Shown piece by piece: positions 1-6,425 of a DNA stretch of 9,960 nucleotides. The DNA is from Planctomycetota bacterium (GTDB lineage: Bacteria > Planctomycetota > Phycisphaerae > Phycisphaerales > SM1A02). Each line of letters begins with the position of its first letter. Within the stretch, counting starts at the first letter, position 1. The notes beneath the pieces are model-generated. The model had not been told where the DNA came from and did not search any database. It saw only the letters and a list, made by a program, of their open reading frames with translations. The position numbers and the translations under genes are program-made. The stretch is from assembly GCA_009924765.1 (NCBI GenBank), contig RFQW01000036.1, forward strand, positions 1 through 9,960, in the 5' to 3' direction.

Positions 1-411
1 CGGCACCTCCCCATCGGGCCACCATCCGCGCAATGACCACAGCATGGTCCACACCAGACTGGCCAGCACCAGCACCGCAAGCGTGGCAGCCGCGGCGGCC
101 ACCATGCTTCGGCGCATCACCTCGGAGCGCACCGCCAGCACCCCCGCCGCACCCAGCGCGAATCCGAGCGCGTGCGGACCGGGCACGAACAGCACGGTGC
201 CGGCGATGGAGACGGGGCTCGAGAGGTCGAGCAGCAGTCCCAGCACCCAGCAGCCCCACCAGGCGGCGCGCCGTTCGGCATGCAGCGCCACGAAGGCCGC
301 CAGGCAGCCGACGAGCGACGGCGTGATGCCCGCGAACTCGAACACCGGCATGAACGACGCATCCATGGTGAGCGCCACCGCCGCGGCAAGGATGAACGCG
401 CTCCAGCTCAC
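1..411 (-). CDS. mreD: MreD-like rod-shape inner-membrane protein (partial, C-terminus outside window)
   Basis: The frame runs open from a GTG at 411 to the window edge, giving 137 residues with no stop, so the C-terminus is missing. The start overlaps the mreC stop in a GTGA, and GAGG lies 7 bases upstream, which supports this start and translational coupling. The protein is very hydrophobic, with Ala/Leu/Val/Trp-rich segments separated by short polar or Arg-containing turns (for example HAERRAAWWG near residues 44-53 and RSEVMRRS near 95-102). That is consistent with about four or five membrane helices in the visible part. MreD proteins are polytopic inner-membrane proteins of about 160-180 residues that act with MreB and MreC in lateral wall synthesis. 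The sequence itself is weakly conserved, so the name rests mainly on topology, size and position immediately after mreC. Confidence 0.8.
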   Translation of the reverse strand, partial: MSWSAFILAAAVALTMDASFMPVFEFAGITPSLVGCLAAFVALHAERRAAWWGCWVLGLLLDLSSPVSIAGTVLFVPGPHALGFALGAAGVLAVRSEVMRRSMVAAAAATLAVLVLASLVWTMLWSLRGWWPDGEVP

Positions 412-1265
412 CCGTTCACCTCAACCTTCAGCGTGACCTGCCGCATGCGGTCGGTCTCGGCCTCGCATTCCACCTCGATCACCGAGCGCAGCGGGTTGCG
501 ATCGCTCTTGCGAAGACCGCGGATCACGCCCACGCGCATGCCCTGCGCGGAGGGCTTCCAGGTGGGGTCCGCCAGTCGCACGCTGTCACCGATGTCCACC
601 TTGCCGGCGCTGTCGACCTCGCCCACCAGCAGGCCCTGCGCGTTCGGCCGAAGCTGCGCGATCACGCCTTCGGAGGGCGGCGCCTCGGGCCGATCGGCGG
701 GCGCGATGTACACGTCGAGGCGACCGGTGGAAGCGTCTCGAAGCGGCGCAAGCCAGCACGATGCCTCGCCAGGCTCGCCCACCACGCGACCCACCAGCAC
801 ATCGCCGCCGATCACGGCCGGATCACCCGCCTGCACGCCATCTCGCTTGCCCGCGTTCAGCACCAGGAAGCGTTCGCTGGATCCCGCGCCGCGGCCCGTC
901 ACCGAAGCGAGCACCGGCTCCACCGGCACGCCGCCGCGGTCCATGCCGCGCGCGCGCTCGATCTGGGAGAGTCGCTGCGACAGGCCCTCGGCCCGCAGGC
1001 GCTCCGCGTGCCACAGGGCGCGAAAGCGGTCCCGTTCATCGCGGATCATCTGCGCATCGCCACCGCCTGCGGATTCCGCGGGTGGGCGCAACCAGTACCG
1101 CAGCGCCGTCAGTCCGTGCGCCGGGGGTCGCAAGGGCAGCCACAGCAGCGCCGACAGGTCATTGGTCCATGAACGCAGGAACGAGGCCGGCGCCAGCGAA
1201 AGCGCCACCGTGGCGATCATGGTCGCCGCGAACATGCGTCCTGGACCGTGGGTGCCGCGCGTCAC
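408..1265 (-). CDS. mreC: Rod shape-determining protein MreC
   Basis: This 285-residue protein has the MreC layout. There is a short cytoplasmic N-terminus, a membrane anchor at about residues 11-29, a helical Arg/Glu-rich stretch at about 70-106 that probably forms the dimerising coiled coil, and a periplasmic beta domain at about 115-283. Family-like motifs include LNAGKRDGVQAG (136-147), GDVLVGRVV (154-162), GLLVGEV (211-217) and QGMRVGVI (241-248). MreC scaffolds the elongasome in the periplasm and links MreB to the wall synthases. The start is a GTG with GGAG 8 bases upstream. The ATG at 1270 is out of frame. The gene follows mreB by 15 bases and overlaps mreD by 4, so the three genes form one unit. 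The beta domain is more divergent than MreB, as is usual for this family. Confidence 0.92.
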   Translation of the reverse strand: MTRGTHGPGRMFAATMIATVALSLAPASFLRSWTNDLSALLWLPLRPPAHGLTALRYWLRPPAESAGGGDAQMIRDERDRFRALWHAERLRAEGLSQRLSQIERARGMDRGGVPVEPVLASVTGRGAGSSERFLVLNAGKRDGVQAGDPAVIGGDVLVGRVVGEPGEASCWLAPLRDASTGRLDVYIAPADRPEAPPSEGVIAQLRPNAQGLLVGEVDSAGKVDIGDSVRLADPTWKPSAQGMRVGVIRGLRKSDRNPLRSVIEVECEAETDRMRQVTLKVEVNG

Positions 1266-1280
1266 GGCATCGGCTCCGCG

Positions 1281-2330
1281 TCAGATCTCGTCGCTGTCGG
1301 ACTCGAGCGTGGACTTCCACTGCTCGAGGCTTTCGAGGTAGATGGCCGTGCCGCGTGCAACGCAGGTGAGCGGATCGTCGGCGATCTTCACGTCGAGGCC
1401 GGTCTTGGTCTGCAGCACGATGTCCAGGCCGCGCAGCAGCGCACCGCCGCCGGCCAGGGTGATGCCGTTCTCCACCAGATCGGCCGCCAATTCGGGCTCG
1501 GCCTGCTCCAGCGTGCGTCGAACCGCCTCGGCGATCGACTCCACCGGCTCGGCCAGCGCATCGCGGATCTCGTCGCTGGTGACGGTGACCTTCTTGGGAA
1601 GGCCGTCCACCACGCCGCGGCCGCGCACTTCCATGGTGGTCGGCGGTCCCACGGGCGCCGCGGAACCGATCTCGATCTTCACGCGCTCGGCGGTCTGCTC
1701 ACCGATGGCCATGCCATGGCGGCGCTTCATGTAGTTGATGATCGACTCGTCCAGATCGTCGCCTGCCACGCGCACGCTCTCGCAGCTCGCGATGTCGCCC
1801 AGGCTCATGATGGCCACCTCGGTGGTGCCACCGCCGATGTCCACGATCATGCTGGCCGTCGGCTCGATGATGGGAAGTCCGGCGCCGATGCCGGCAGCCA
1901 TGGGCTCTTCCACCAGGAACACGCGGCGGGCGCCCGCCTGCTCGGCGCTGTCAAGCACCGCGCGCTTCTCGACGGCCGTGATGCCGCTGGGCACCGCGAT
2001 GACGACGCGCGGACCGAAGAGGCGGCCGCGGCCATTCACCTTGCGGATGAAGTAGCTCAGCATCGCGCCGGTCATCTCGAAGTCGCTGATCACGCCGTCC
2101 TTCAACGGGCGGATGGCGCTGATCGATCCCGGCGTCTTGCCGAGCATCTCCTTCGCGCGCCAACCCACGGCCTCGCCGTTGTCGAGCACCTTGTTGGTGC
2201 CCTTGCGAACGGCCACCACGCTCGGCTCGTTCAGCACGATGCCCTCGCCACGCACGCACACCAACGTATTGCAGGTACCGAGGTCGATTCCCATGTCGAC
2301 GCTGAACCAGCTCAGCAGCGAATCAAGCAT
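1281..2330 (-). CDS. mreB: Rod shape-determining protein MreB (bacterial actin)
   Basis: The 349-residue product is a full-length MreB, the ATP-dependent actin homologue that polymerises beneath the inner membrane and guides lateral wall synthesis. Actin-fold signatures are all present: the phosphate-1 loop DLGTCNT (16-22), VPSGIT (113-118), the EEPMAA segment with the catalytic Glu (about 141-146), the phosphate-2 loop DIGGGTTEV (164-172) and the adenosine motif AGGGALLRG (293-301). The hydrophobic N-terminus (LLSWF, 5-9) fits a membrane-binding extension. The ATG at 2330 has AAAGGAG 8 bases upstream, the strongest ribosome-binding site in the window, suggesting high expression. It follows the 59-residue membrane gene across an 84-base leader with a hairpin and is followed by mreC. 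The acidic tail (SDSDE) is unremarkable. Confidence 0.98.
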   Translation of the reverse strand: MLDSLLSWFSVDMGIDLGTCNTLVCVRGEGIVLNEPSVVAVRKGTNKVLDNGEAVGWRAKEMLGKTPGSISAIRPLKDGVISDFEMTGAMLSYFIRKVNGRGRLFGPRVVIAVPSGITAVEKRAVLDSAEQAGARRVFLVEEPMAAGIGAGLPIIEPTASMIVDIGGGTTEVAIMSLGDIASCESVRVAGDDLDESIINYMKRRHGMAIGEQTAERVKIEIGSAAPVGPPTTMEVRGRGVVDGLPKKVTVTSDEIRDALAEPVESIAEAVRRTLEQAEPELAADLVENGITLAGGGALLRGLDIVLQTKTGLDVKIADDPLTCVARGTAIYLESLEQWKSTLESDSDEI

Positions 2331-2338
2331 GATGGAAT

Positions 2339-2345
2339 CTCCTTT
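2339..2345 (-). promoter_or_regulatory. Strong Shine-Dalgarno site of mreB
   Basis: On the minus strand this reads AAAGGAG, 8 bases before the mreB ATG. It is the closest match to the consensus in the window and fixes the mreB start. It lies downstream of, and is not paired in, the leader hairpin described at 2378-2397. Confidence 0.8.
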
Positions 2346-2356
2346 CCCGATCGCAT

Positions 2357-2373
2357 CTCCGGAGCCTCCGGAG
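2357..2373. repeat. Two tandem CTCCGGAG palindromes in the mreB leader
   Basis: The 8-base palindrome CTCCGGAG occurs at 2357-2364 and again at 2366-2373, separated by a single C. It lies between the mreB ribosome-binding site and the stop of the preceding small gene. Each copy contains GGAG on the minus strand, so it could be a decoy or alternate ribosome-binding surface, could pair with its neighbour, or could be a protein site. The function is unknown and chance is possible in DNA this rich in GC. Confidence 0.4.
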
Positions 2374-2377
2374 CGGT

Positions 2378-2397
2378 TCCGTCCGAAGCGGGACGGA
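2378..2397 (-). promoter_or_regulatory. Perfect 7-bp hairpin in the mreB leader
   Basis: TCCGTCC at 2378-2384 is the exact reverse complement of GGACGGA at 2391-2397, with a 6-base loop. The stem can be extended by one G-U and one G-C pair. It sits 17 bases after the stop of the 59-residue gene and about 50 bases ahead of mreB. There is no T tract on the minus strand, so a canonical intrinsic terminator is not supported. A processing or attenuation hairpin separating mreBCD from the upstream genes is possible. Confidence 0.35.
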
Positions 2398-2414
2398 GCG
2401 CGTGCGTCAGCCGA

Positions 2415-2594
2415 TCACTTGGCCACGTACTTGAACGGATCGCCCTGGCCACCTTCGCCGGACGTCTGCTCCATGTTCTTCAGCGAGATCCACACGCTGC
2501 CTGCGGCCAGCAGCAGCGTGGCCGTGGCAAGCAGAACCGTGTACAGGTTCGGCGTTGCGCGTCGCTGGGGAAGTCCGGGTGCGAAGTCAGCCAT
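2415..2594 (-). CDS. 59-residue single-pass membrane protein between the coiled-coil gene and mreB
   Basis: A short gene of 59 codons with ATG at 2594 and TGA at 2417-2415. It begins 6 bases after the stop of the coiled-coil gene, so it is almost certainly co-translated, although its own Shine-Dalgarno site is weak (GAG 5 bases upstream). The protein has a polar N-terminus with two Arg (PQRRATPN, 9-16), one hydrophobic helix at about 17-37 (YTVLLATA, TLLLAAGS) and a polar, Gly-rich tail (TSGEGGQGDPFKYVAK, 44-59). The Arg pair before the helix predicts the N-terminus inside and the tail in the periplasm. I recognise no named family. Its position, in the same strand and tight spacing as mreBCD, suggests a small accessory membrane subunit. 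It fills an otherwise empty stretch and has clean coding character. Confidence 0.8.
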   Translation of the reverse strand: MADFAPGLPQRRATPNLYTVLLATATLLLAAGSVWISLKNMEQTSGEGGQGDPFKYVAK

Positions 2595-2600
2595 GGTCGC

Positions 2601-3515
2601 TCACTCGCCCTTCCGGCTCATGGCCAGCAGGCCGGCCTTCACTTCGCCGCGGCCCTGCGCGTCCTCGAGCTCCACCACGCCCACGGAGCGGTTCACGTCC
2701 ACGGTGGTGATGCGAAGGTTGCCCAGGTACTTGCCGCCATCGGCGATCGTCATGGTCCAGCCGGGCTGCACGCCGTCGCGCGAACCGGCGTTGATCTCGG
2801 CAAGCGTGCTGTCGGCGCCGCGGCGCACCGCGATGATGCGCGCGCTCAGCGAGCGGTCGGCGGGCGTGCGACCCACCATGGTGGCCGCACCACGCGTGGC
2901 GCCGGGCTGCGCGGCGGGCGCGATGTCGCCCACCATGCTGACCATCTGCGAAACCTTGGACTGCGCCTGGTCCTTCTCGGCGCGCGCCTGCTTCAGTTCT
3001 TCCTGCAGCTGACGCAGCGACTGCTTGTAGGTCTCGTTGTCGCTCGACAGCGTGGCCACGGCTTCATCGAGACGGATGTTGTCCTGCTGCGCCGAGGTGA
3101 GCTTGGTGCGCAGGTCGCCCATCTCCTTCAGCAGCGCGGTGGTCGTGGTCTCGCCGATCTTCACCTGCTCCACCAGCACGCTGTTCGCGCTGGTGAGGGT
3201 CTGCAGGCTCAGGCTCATCTCGCGGGCCTGTGCGGACACGGCGCGCTCGGAGGTGCTGGCCGCTTCGGCCTTGGTCATCAGCGCGATCTTCTCCGACTGC
3301 AGCGTCTGCACCTGGTTCTGGGCACCGCGCGTCTCGGAGTCCTGCAGGCGCTGCGCGGCGTCCTTCTCGAAGATCGCCTTCTTGCCGTCGGCCTGAGCGT
3401 CGAGCCAGCGCTTCTTGAAGGTCTCGTCGTTGGCGGTGTTGATCATCACCAGCGGCACGAGAGCCACGGTCAGGAGCGCGGTGAGAACGATGAAGATCTT
3501 GGTGAGGATGTGCAA
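2601..3515 (-). CDS. Membrane-anchored coiled-coil protein with a MreC-like C-terminal domain
   Basis: With the TTG at 3515 the product has 304 residues. It begins MHILTKIF, has one signal-anchor helix at about 5-25, a long Gln/Glu/Lys/Ala-rich helical region at about 30-195 that should form a coiled coil, a loose Pro/Gly/Ala linker at about 196-215, and a C-terminal domain at about 220-304. That domain contains NAGSRDGVQPG (242-252), then a GG-KYLG-NLRITTVD stretch, closely resembling the start of the beta domain of the MreC in this window. The TTG has GGAG 8 bases upstream. The frame stays open to a GTG at 3602, but those extra 29 residues are Arg-rich and have no ribosome-binding site, so I reject them. 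I infer a periplasmic scaffold for the MreB system. It may be a distant MreC paralogue, and no firm family name can be given. Confidence 0.85.
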   Translation of the reverse strand: MHILTKIFIVLTALLTVALVPLVMINTANDETFKKRWLDAQADGKKAIFEKDAAQRLQDSETRGAQNQVQTLQSEKIALMTKAEAASTSERAVSAQAREMSLSLQTLTSANSVLVEQVKIGETTTTALLKEMGDLRTKLTSAQQDNIRLDEAVATLSSDNETYKQSLRQLQEELKQARAEKDQAQSKVSQMVSMVGDIAPAAQPGATRGAATMVGRTPADRSLSARIIAVRRGADSTLAEINAGSRDGVQPGWTMTIADGGKYLGNLRITTVDVNRSVGVVELEDAQGRGEVKAGLLAMSRKGE

Positions 3516-3523
3516 GGCTGCGG

Positions 3524-3527
3524 CTCC
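3524..3527 (-). promoter_or_regulatory. Shine-Dalgarno site deciding a TTG start
   Basis: GGAG on the minus strand, 8 bases before the TTG at 3515. It matches the 7-9 base spacing seen for most other starts in the window. The TTG places the signal-anchor helix at the very N-terminus, and the next in-frame ATG would fall after that helix. Confidence 0.65.
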
Positions 3528-3629
3528 GTCAACAGGGTCACGCGTGTGGAGAAATGGCCCGAGGGCCTCGTGGAACGCGTTCCTCCGCGATCGACGGCGC
3601 ACCGTCGGACCGAAGGATCGTGAAGTACT

Positions 3630-3643
3630 ACCCCCTCGGGGGT
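3630..3643 (-). terminator. GC-rich inverted repeat just downstream of lnt (possible terminator)
   Basis: ACCCCCTCGGGGGT is a perfect inverted repeat 7 bases beyond the lnt stop, able to form a 5-bp stem with a 4-base loop. It lies in the largest intergenic gap of the window (3516-3650, 135 bases) between the pgk-lnt block and the mre block. No T-run follows on the minus strand, so a canonical Rho-independent terminator is doubtful. It could stabilise an mRNA 3' end instead. I found no convincing -35/-10 promoter in the same gap. Confidence 0.3.
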
Positions 3644-3650
3644 CGAAGTG

Positions 3651-6425
3651 TCAACGCGGGGTGCCGGATGGGGTACTGGCCGCAGCGATTTTCAGGATGG
3701 AAGCCGCCGCCGCCACCTGCACGGCCGGATCGCGATCCCGCAGCAGCCGGGTCAGGGCCGCCTCGGACTCGGCCGTGGGGAAAAATCCGAGAAGTTTGGC
3801 GCTGATTCCCCGGACTTCCGGACGCATGTCCATGCTGCCGAGCAGACCCAGTTCCACCAGAGCTGCCGGCCCCGGGCGCAGGATGTGCATGACCGCCACG
3901 GCCGCAACCAGGCGAATTTCAACCGGCCGGGTATCCGTGCCATCGGCGTCGATCAGGCGCTGCAGCATGGGCATGGCGCTCTGGTCGCGCAGGGTTCCCA
4001 CGATCTGGCACGCAAGGCCGATGCACTCGCCCTGATCGCCTCGCGAGAACAGCGCGGCGTGGATGGGCTCGAGCTGCCCCATGTCGCCCAGTTTGGCCAT
4101 GGCCTCGCCGATCTGCAGATCCACCACGCGCACCTGCGCCGGAAGCGCCCGAGGCATGGGCGACAGCAGCGCCTCGCTGAGCATCGGCAGCGCGCTCTTG
4201 TTGCCCATGTCGCCGATCACCATGGCCGCGTTGCCGCGCACCTCGGGGCTCTGTGAAATGATCATGCGCCCGAGGGGCGACGGATCCACATTGCGGCCGG
4301 CGCGATGCAGCGCCAGGATGGCGGCGGCTCGCACACTGTCGTTGGGATCGAGCAGCAGCGGCTCCACCAGCGGTGCCAGCCCCTGCAGCTTGGCCTTGCT
4401 GCCCACCACCGCCGCCACGTATCGAACACCCGCGTTCGGGTCGCCAAGGCCGCGACGCACCGCCGGCTCCAGCAGCACCGGATCGGGTTCCATCGCCTCC
4501 AGCGCGATCGCACGGATCATGGGGTCGGTGGACCGCGACGCCTCATCGAGCAACTGCCCGGCGTTGCGCTTGGGATCGCCGGCAAGGCTCACCGGAATCG
4601 CGGCGCGCGGCTTGCTTCCCGGGGAAAGCTTGGCGTTGCCATCGGGCGTCATGCTCTGCTCGCGGCTGCTCCAGCTGGGCACGCGGCTCTGCTTGTCCGA
4701 ATCGCAGCCAGGCACGCCAGCGAGCAGCAGCGCGGCGATCGGCGCGGCGGCCGACACACCCGATCGACGGATTCGGATCGACATCGCGATGGCTCCAAGG
4801 AACATGGCCCACGATGCTACATCGCCCATCCACAGGAAGGGCGTGGCCGTCGCGGCAAGCGGCAGTTCGATCACCGACACGCCTTCGGTTCGGCAAGGCA
4901 GCGCTGGCGCGATGCGCAGGCCGCGCGCATCGAATGCGCTGGATGTGCCCGTGTTCGCGACGCGCGCCAGACTGCAGCCCAGCTCGATCGATCGCCACCG
5001 CGCCGCCTGCTCGTGGTGCAGACGCGCGCCGTCGAAGTCGCCGAACCATCCGTCGTTCGACAGATTCACCAGCGCCTGCGCTCCCTCGCCGGCGCGTGCG
5101 ATGGCGCGGGTGGCTCGCGACACCGTGTCCTCGAAGCAGATCGGCACGCCGATGCGCGCGGTGCCTTCGCCGGCCGGCACCGTGAGCAGGCGCGGCGACT
5201 CGCCCGGCTGCAGGTCGAAGCGCATGCCGCGCGCGCCAAGTTCCAGAAGCTGCTGCTCCAGCCACTTCCACTTGGAGATGTAGGGCATGGTCTCGCCGAA
5301 GGGCGTCAGCAGCGTCTTGTCGATGCGCTCGGGCGGCTGCTCGCCGCGCACCAGATAGGCGCTGTTGAACTGGTTGGCCCAGGCGTAGCGGTCACCTTCC
5401 ACGCGCAGGCCCACGAAGGCGCCGCTGCCGAGCAGGATCGGCGTGCCGCGCGCGGCCAGTTCCTGGATGGGTGCCACATAGCGGTCGGCGGGCCACAGCC
5501 CCCGCTGCTTCTGCATCAGGATCGCGTCGGGTTCGAAGCCGAATCCGGGCACCACCGTTTCGGGCCACGCCACCAGATCCACGCGACGGCCTGCCGCGCG
5601 CGCGTCGTCCAGCCCCTGCATGGTGAGTTGCAGAAGCCTGGTCACCTGCTCGTCCTGCTTGTGACGGTCGGGCGCGTCCTTGTTGCTCTGCTTCACGTTG
5701 GTCTGCACGGCGAGCAGTGCAAGCGTGCGAACCGGCTCGCCGGTGCCGTTGGCCATGCGCGCGGCACCGAACACCACGCACGCCACCAGCACGCAGAGTG
5801 CCGCAAGCGCCCCGCCCACCCATCGGCGTCGGGCCATGGCATCCGATCGTCCGAGCCACGCATCCGCCAGCGCGCCAGCGATGGAGGCGGGCAGCACGCC
5901 CATGCCGGCCGCACCCACCACGCACGCCGCCTGCGCGATCAGCGGCCATTCGATCAGCGGCTGCGCCGGCATGAACCATGGATAGCCCTCCATGAACACG
6001 CGGCCCCGCATCCACTCGCAGCCCATCAGCAGCACCGCGGCGCGAACGGCCAGCGGCCAGCGCGACTGCCCGACGCGCGACTCGCTGCGCGCCAGCGCCC
6101 ACACGAACAGCGCATCGAAGATGGCCATGCACAAGGCGAGCGCGGGCCATCCCGCGTCGCTCACCTCGCCGATCCACTGCTCCAGCCACAGCCAGCGACC
6201 GAAGGCGATCGCCAGCGCGATGCCCGCGGCGCGAAGCACCGCGCGCCGGTCGCCCCCCTGGCGTGCACGCGCGGCCTGCGCCGCCATCAGCGTGAGCGGC
6301 GCCCACGCCACGAACGCGCACCACCACAGGTCGATCGGCGCCACCGACAGGCAGATCAGCAGCGATCCGCTCGCCGCCAGCAGCGCAGGCCGGATCCATC
6401 GATCGAAGGTGCGCATCACGGTCAC
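3651..6425 (-). CDS. lnt: Apolipoprotein N-acyltransferase fused in frame to a HEAT-repeat, lipoprotein-like domain
   Basis: One open frame of 924 codons. Residues 1-225 hold six or seven membrane helices and 230-520 a nitrilase-type domain. The expected catalytic triad is present: Glu289 (AWPET), Lys370 (RIDKTLLTPFGE) and Cys430 (VPICFED). Glu378 of PFGE is also present. A C-terminal helix follows at about 530-550. This is a complete Lnt, which transfers the third acyl chain to lipoproteins at the periplasmic face of the inner membrane. Instead of stopping, the frame continues through RIRRSG, a second hydrophobic stretch ending in VPGC (Cys574), a Ser/Pro linker (575-620) and HEAT-like helical repeats (about 620-915, with VRAAAILAL- and VRGNAAMVI-type helices). 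The GTG at 6425 overlaps the accD stop. The ATG at 6416 is an alternative. Families usually end near 500-550 residues, so the extra 370 are unusual: either a true fusion or an overlapping lipoprotein gene starting at 4784. Confidence 0.9.
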   Translation of the reverse strand: MTVMRTFDRWIRPALLAASGSLLICLSVAPIDLWWCAFVAWAPLTLMAAQAARARQGGDRRAVLRAAGIALAIAFGRWLWLEQWIGEVSDAGWPALALCMAIFDALFVWALARSESRVGQSRWPLAVRAAVLLMGCEWMRGRVFMEGYPWFMPAQPLIEWPLIAQAACVVGAAGMGVLPASIAGALADAWLGRSDAMARRRWVGGALAALCVLVACVVFGAARMANGTGEPVRTLALLAVQTNVKQSNKDAPDRHKQDEQVTRLLQLTMQGLDDARAAGRRVDLVAWPETVVPGFGFEPDAILMQKQRGLWPADRYVAPIQELAARGTPILLGSGAFVGLRVEGDRYAWANQFNSAYLVRGEQPPERIDKTLLTPFGETMPYISKWKWLEQQLLELGARGMRFDLQPGESPRLLTVPAGEGTARIGVPICFEDTVSRATRAIARAGEGAQALVNLSNDGWFGDFDGARLHHEQAARWRSIELGCSLARVANTGTSSAFDARGLRIAPALPCRTEGVSVIELPLAATATPFLWMGDVASWAMFLGAIAMSIRIRRSGVSAAAPIAALLLAGVPGCDSDKQSRVPSWSSREQSMTPDGNAKLSPGSKPRAAIPVSLAGDPKRNAGQLLDEASRSTDPMIRAIALEAMEPDPVLLEPAVRRGLGDPNAGVRYVAAVVGSKAKLQGLAPLVEPLLLDPNDSVRAAAILALHRAGRNVDPSPLGRMIISQSPEVRGNAAMVIGDMGNKSALPMLSEALLSPMPRALPAQVRVVDLQIGEAMAKLGDMGQLEPIHAALFSRGDQGECIGLACQIVGTLRDQSAMPMLQRLIDADGTDTRPVEIRLVAAVAVMHILRPGPAALVELGLLGSMDMRPEVRGISAKLLGFFPTAESEAALTRLLRDRDPAVQVAAAASILKIAAASTPSGTPR
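4704..4784 (-). other. Internal lipoprotein signal-peptide-like segment with its own ATG inside the lnt frame
   Basis: An in-frame ATG at 4784 (residue 548 of the long ORF) starts MSIRIRRSG, followed by a hydrophobic core (PIAALLLAG) and VPGC, with the Cys codon at 4706-4704, residue 27 from this Met. That is the size and layout of a type II signal peptide: basic n-region, h-region, Cys, then a polar linker. Pro at -2 departs from the strict lipobox. If used, this start would give a 377-residue HEAT-repeat lipoprotein (3651-4784) as a separate product overlapping the end of lnt. If not used, the same segment would be an extra membrane helix returning the chain to the periplasm. Confidence 0.6.
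4793..4798 (-). promoter_or_regulatory. Shine-Dalgarno-like site for an internal start in the lnt frame
   Basis: TTGGAG on the minus strand, 8 bases before the in-frame ATG at 4784. The GGAG core and spacing equal those of the mreC and coiled-coil gene starts. It lies inside the codons of the last Lnt membrane helix (FLGAI), so coding constraint alone could produce it. Confidence 0.5.

Noticed and set aside
3516..3602. N-terminal extension of the coiled-coil protein from GTG 3602
   Set aside because: The extra 29 residues are Arg-rich, have no ribosome-binding site and bury the signal-anchor helix. The TTG at 3515 has GGAG at ideal spacing.
1248..3623. 791-codon open frame on the plus strand
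   Set aside because: It runs antisense across mreC, mreB, the small gene and the coiled-coil gene, all clearly real. Its translation is a His/Arg/Ala/Gly-rich mix with no domain, as expected for the complement of GC-rich coding DNA.
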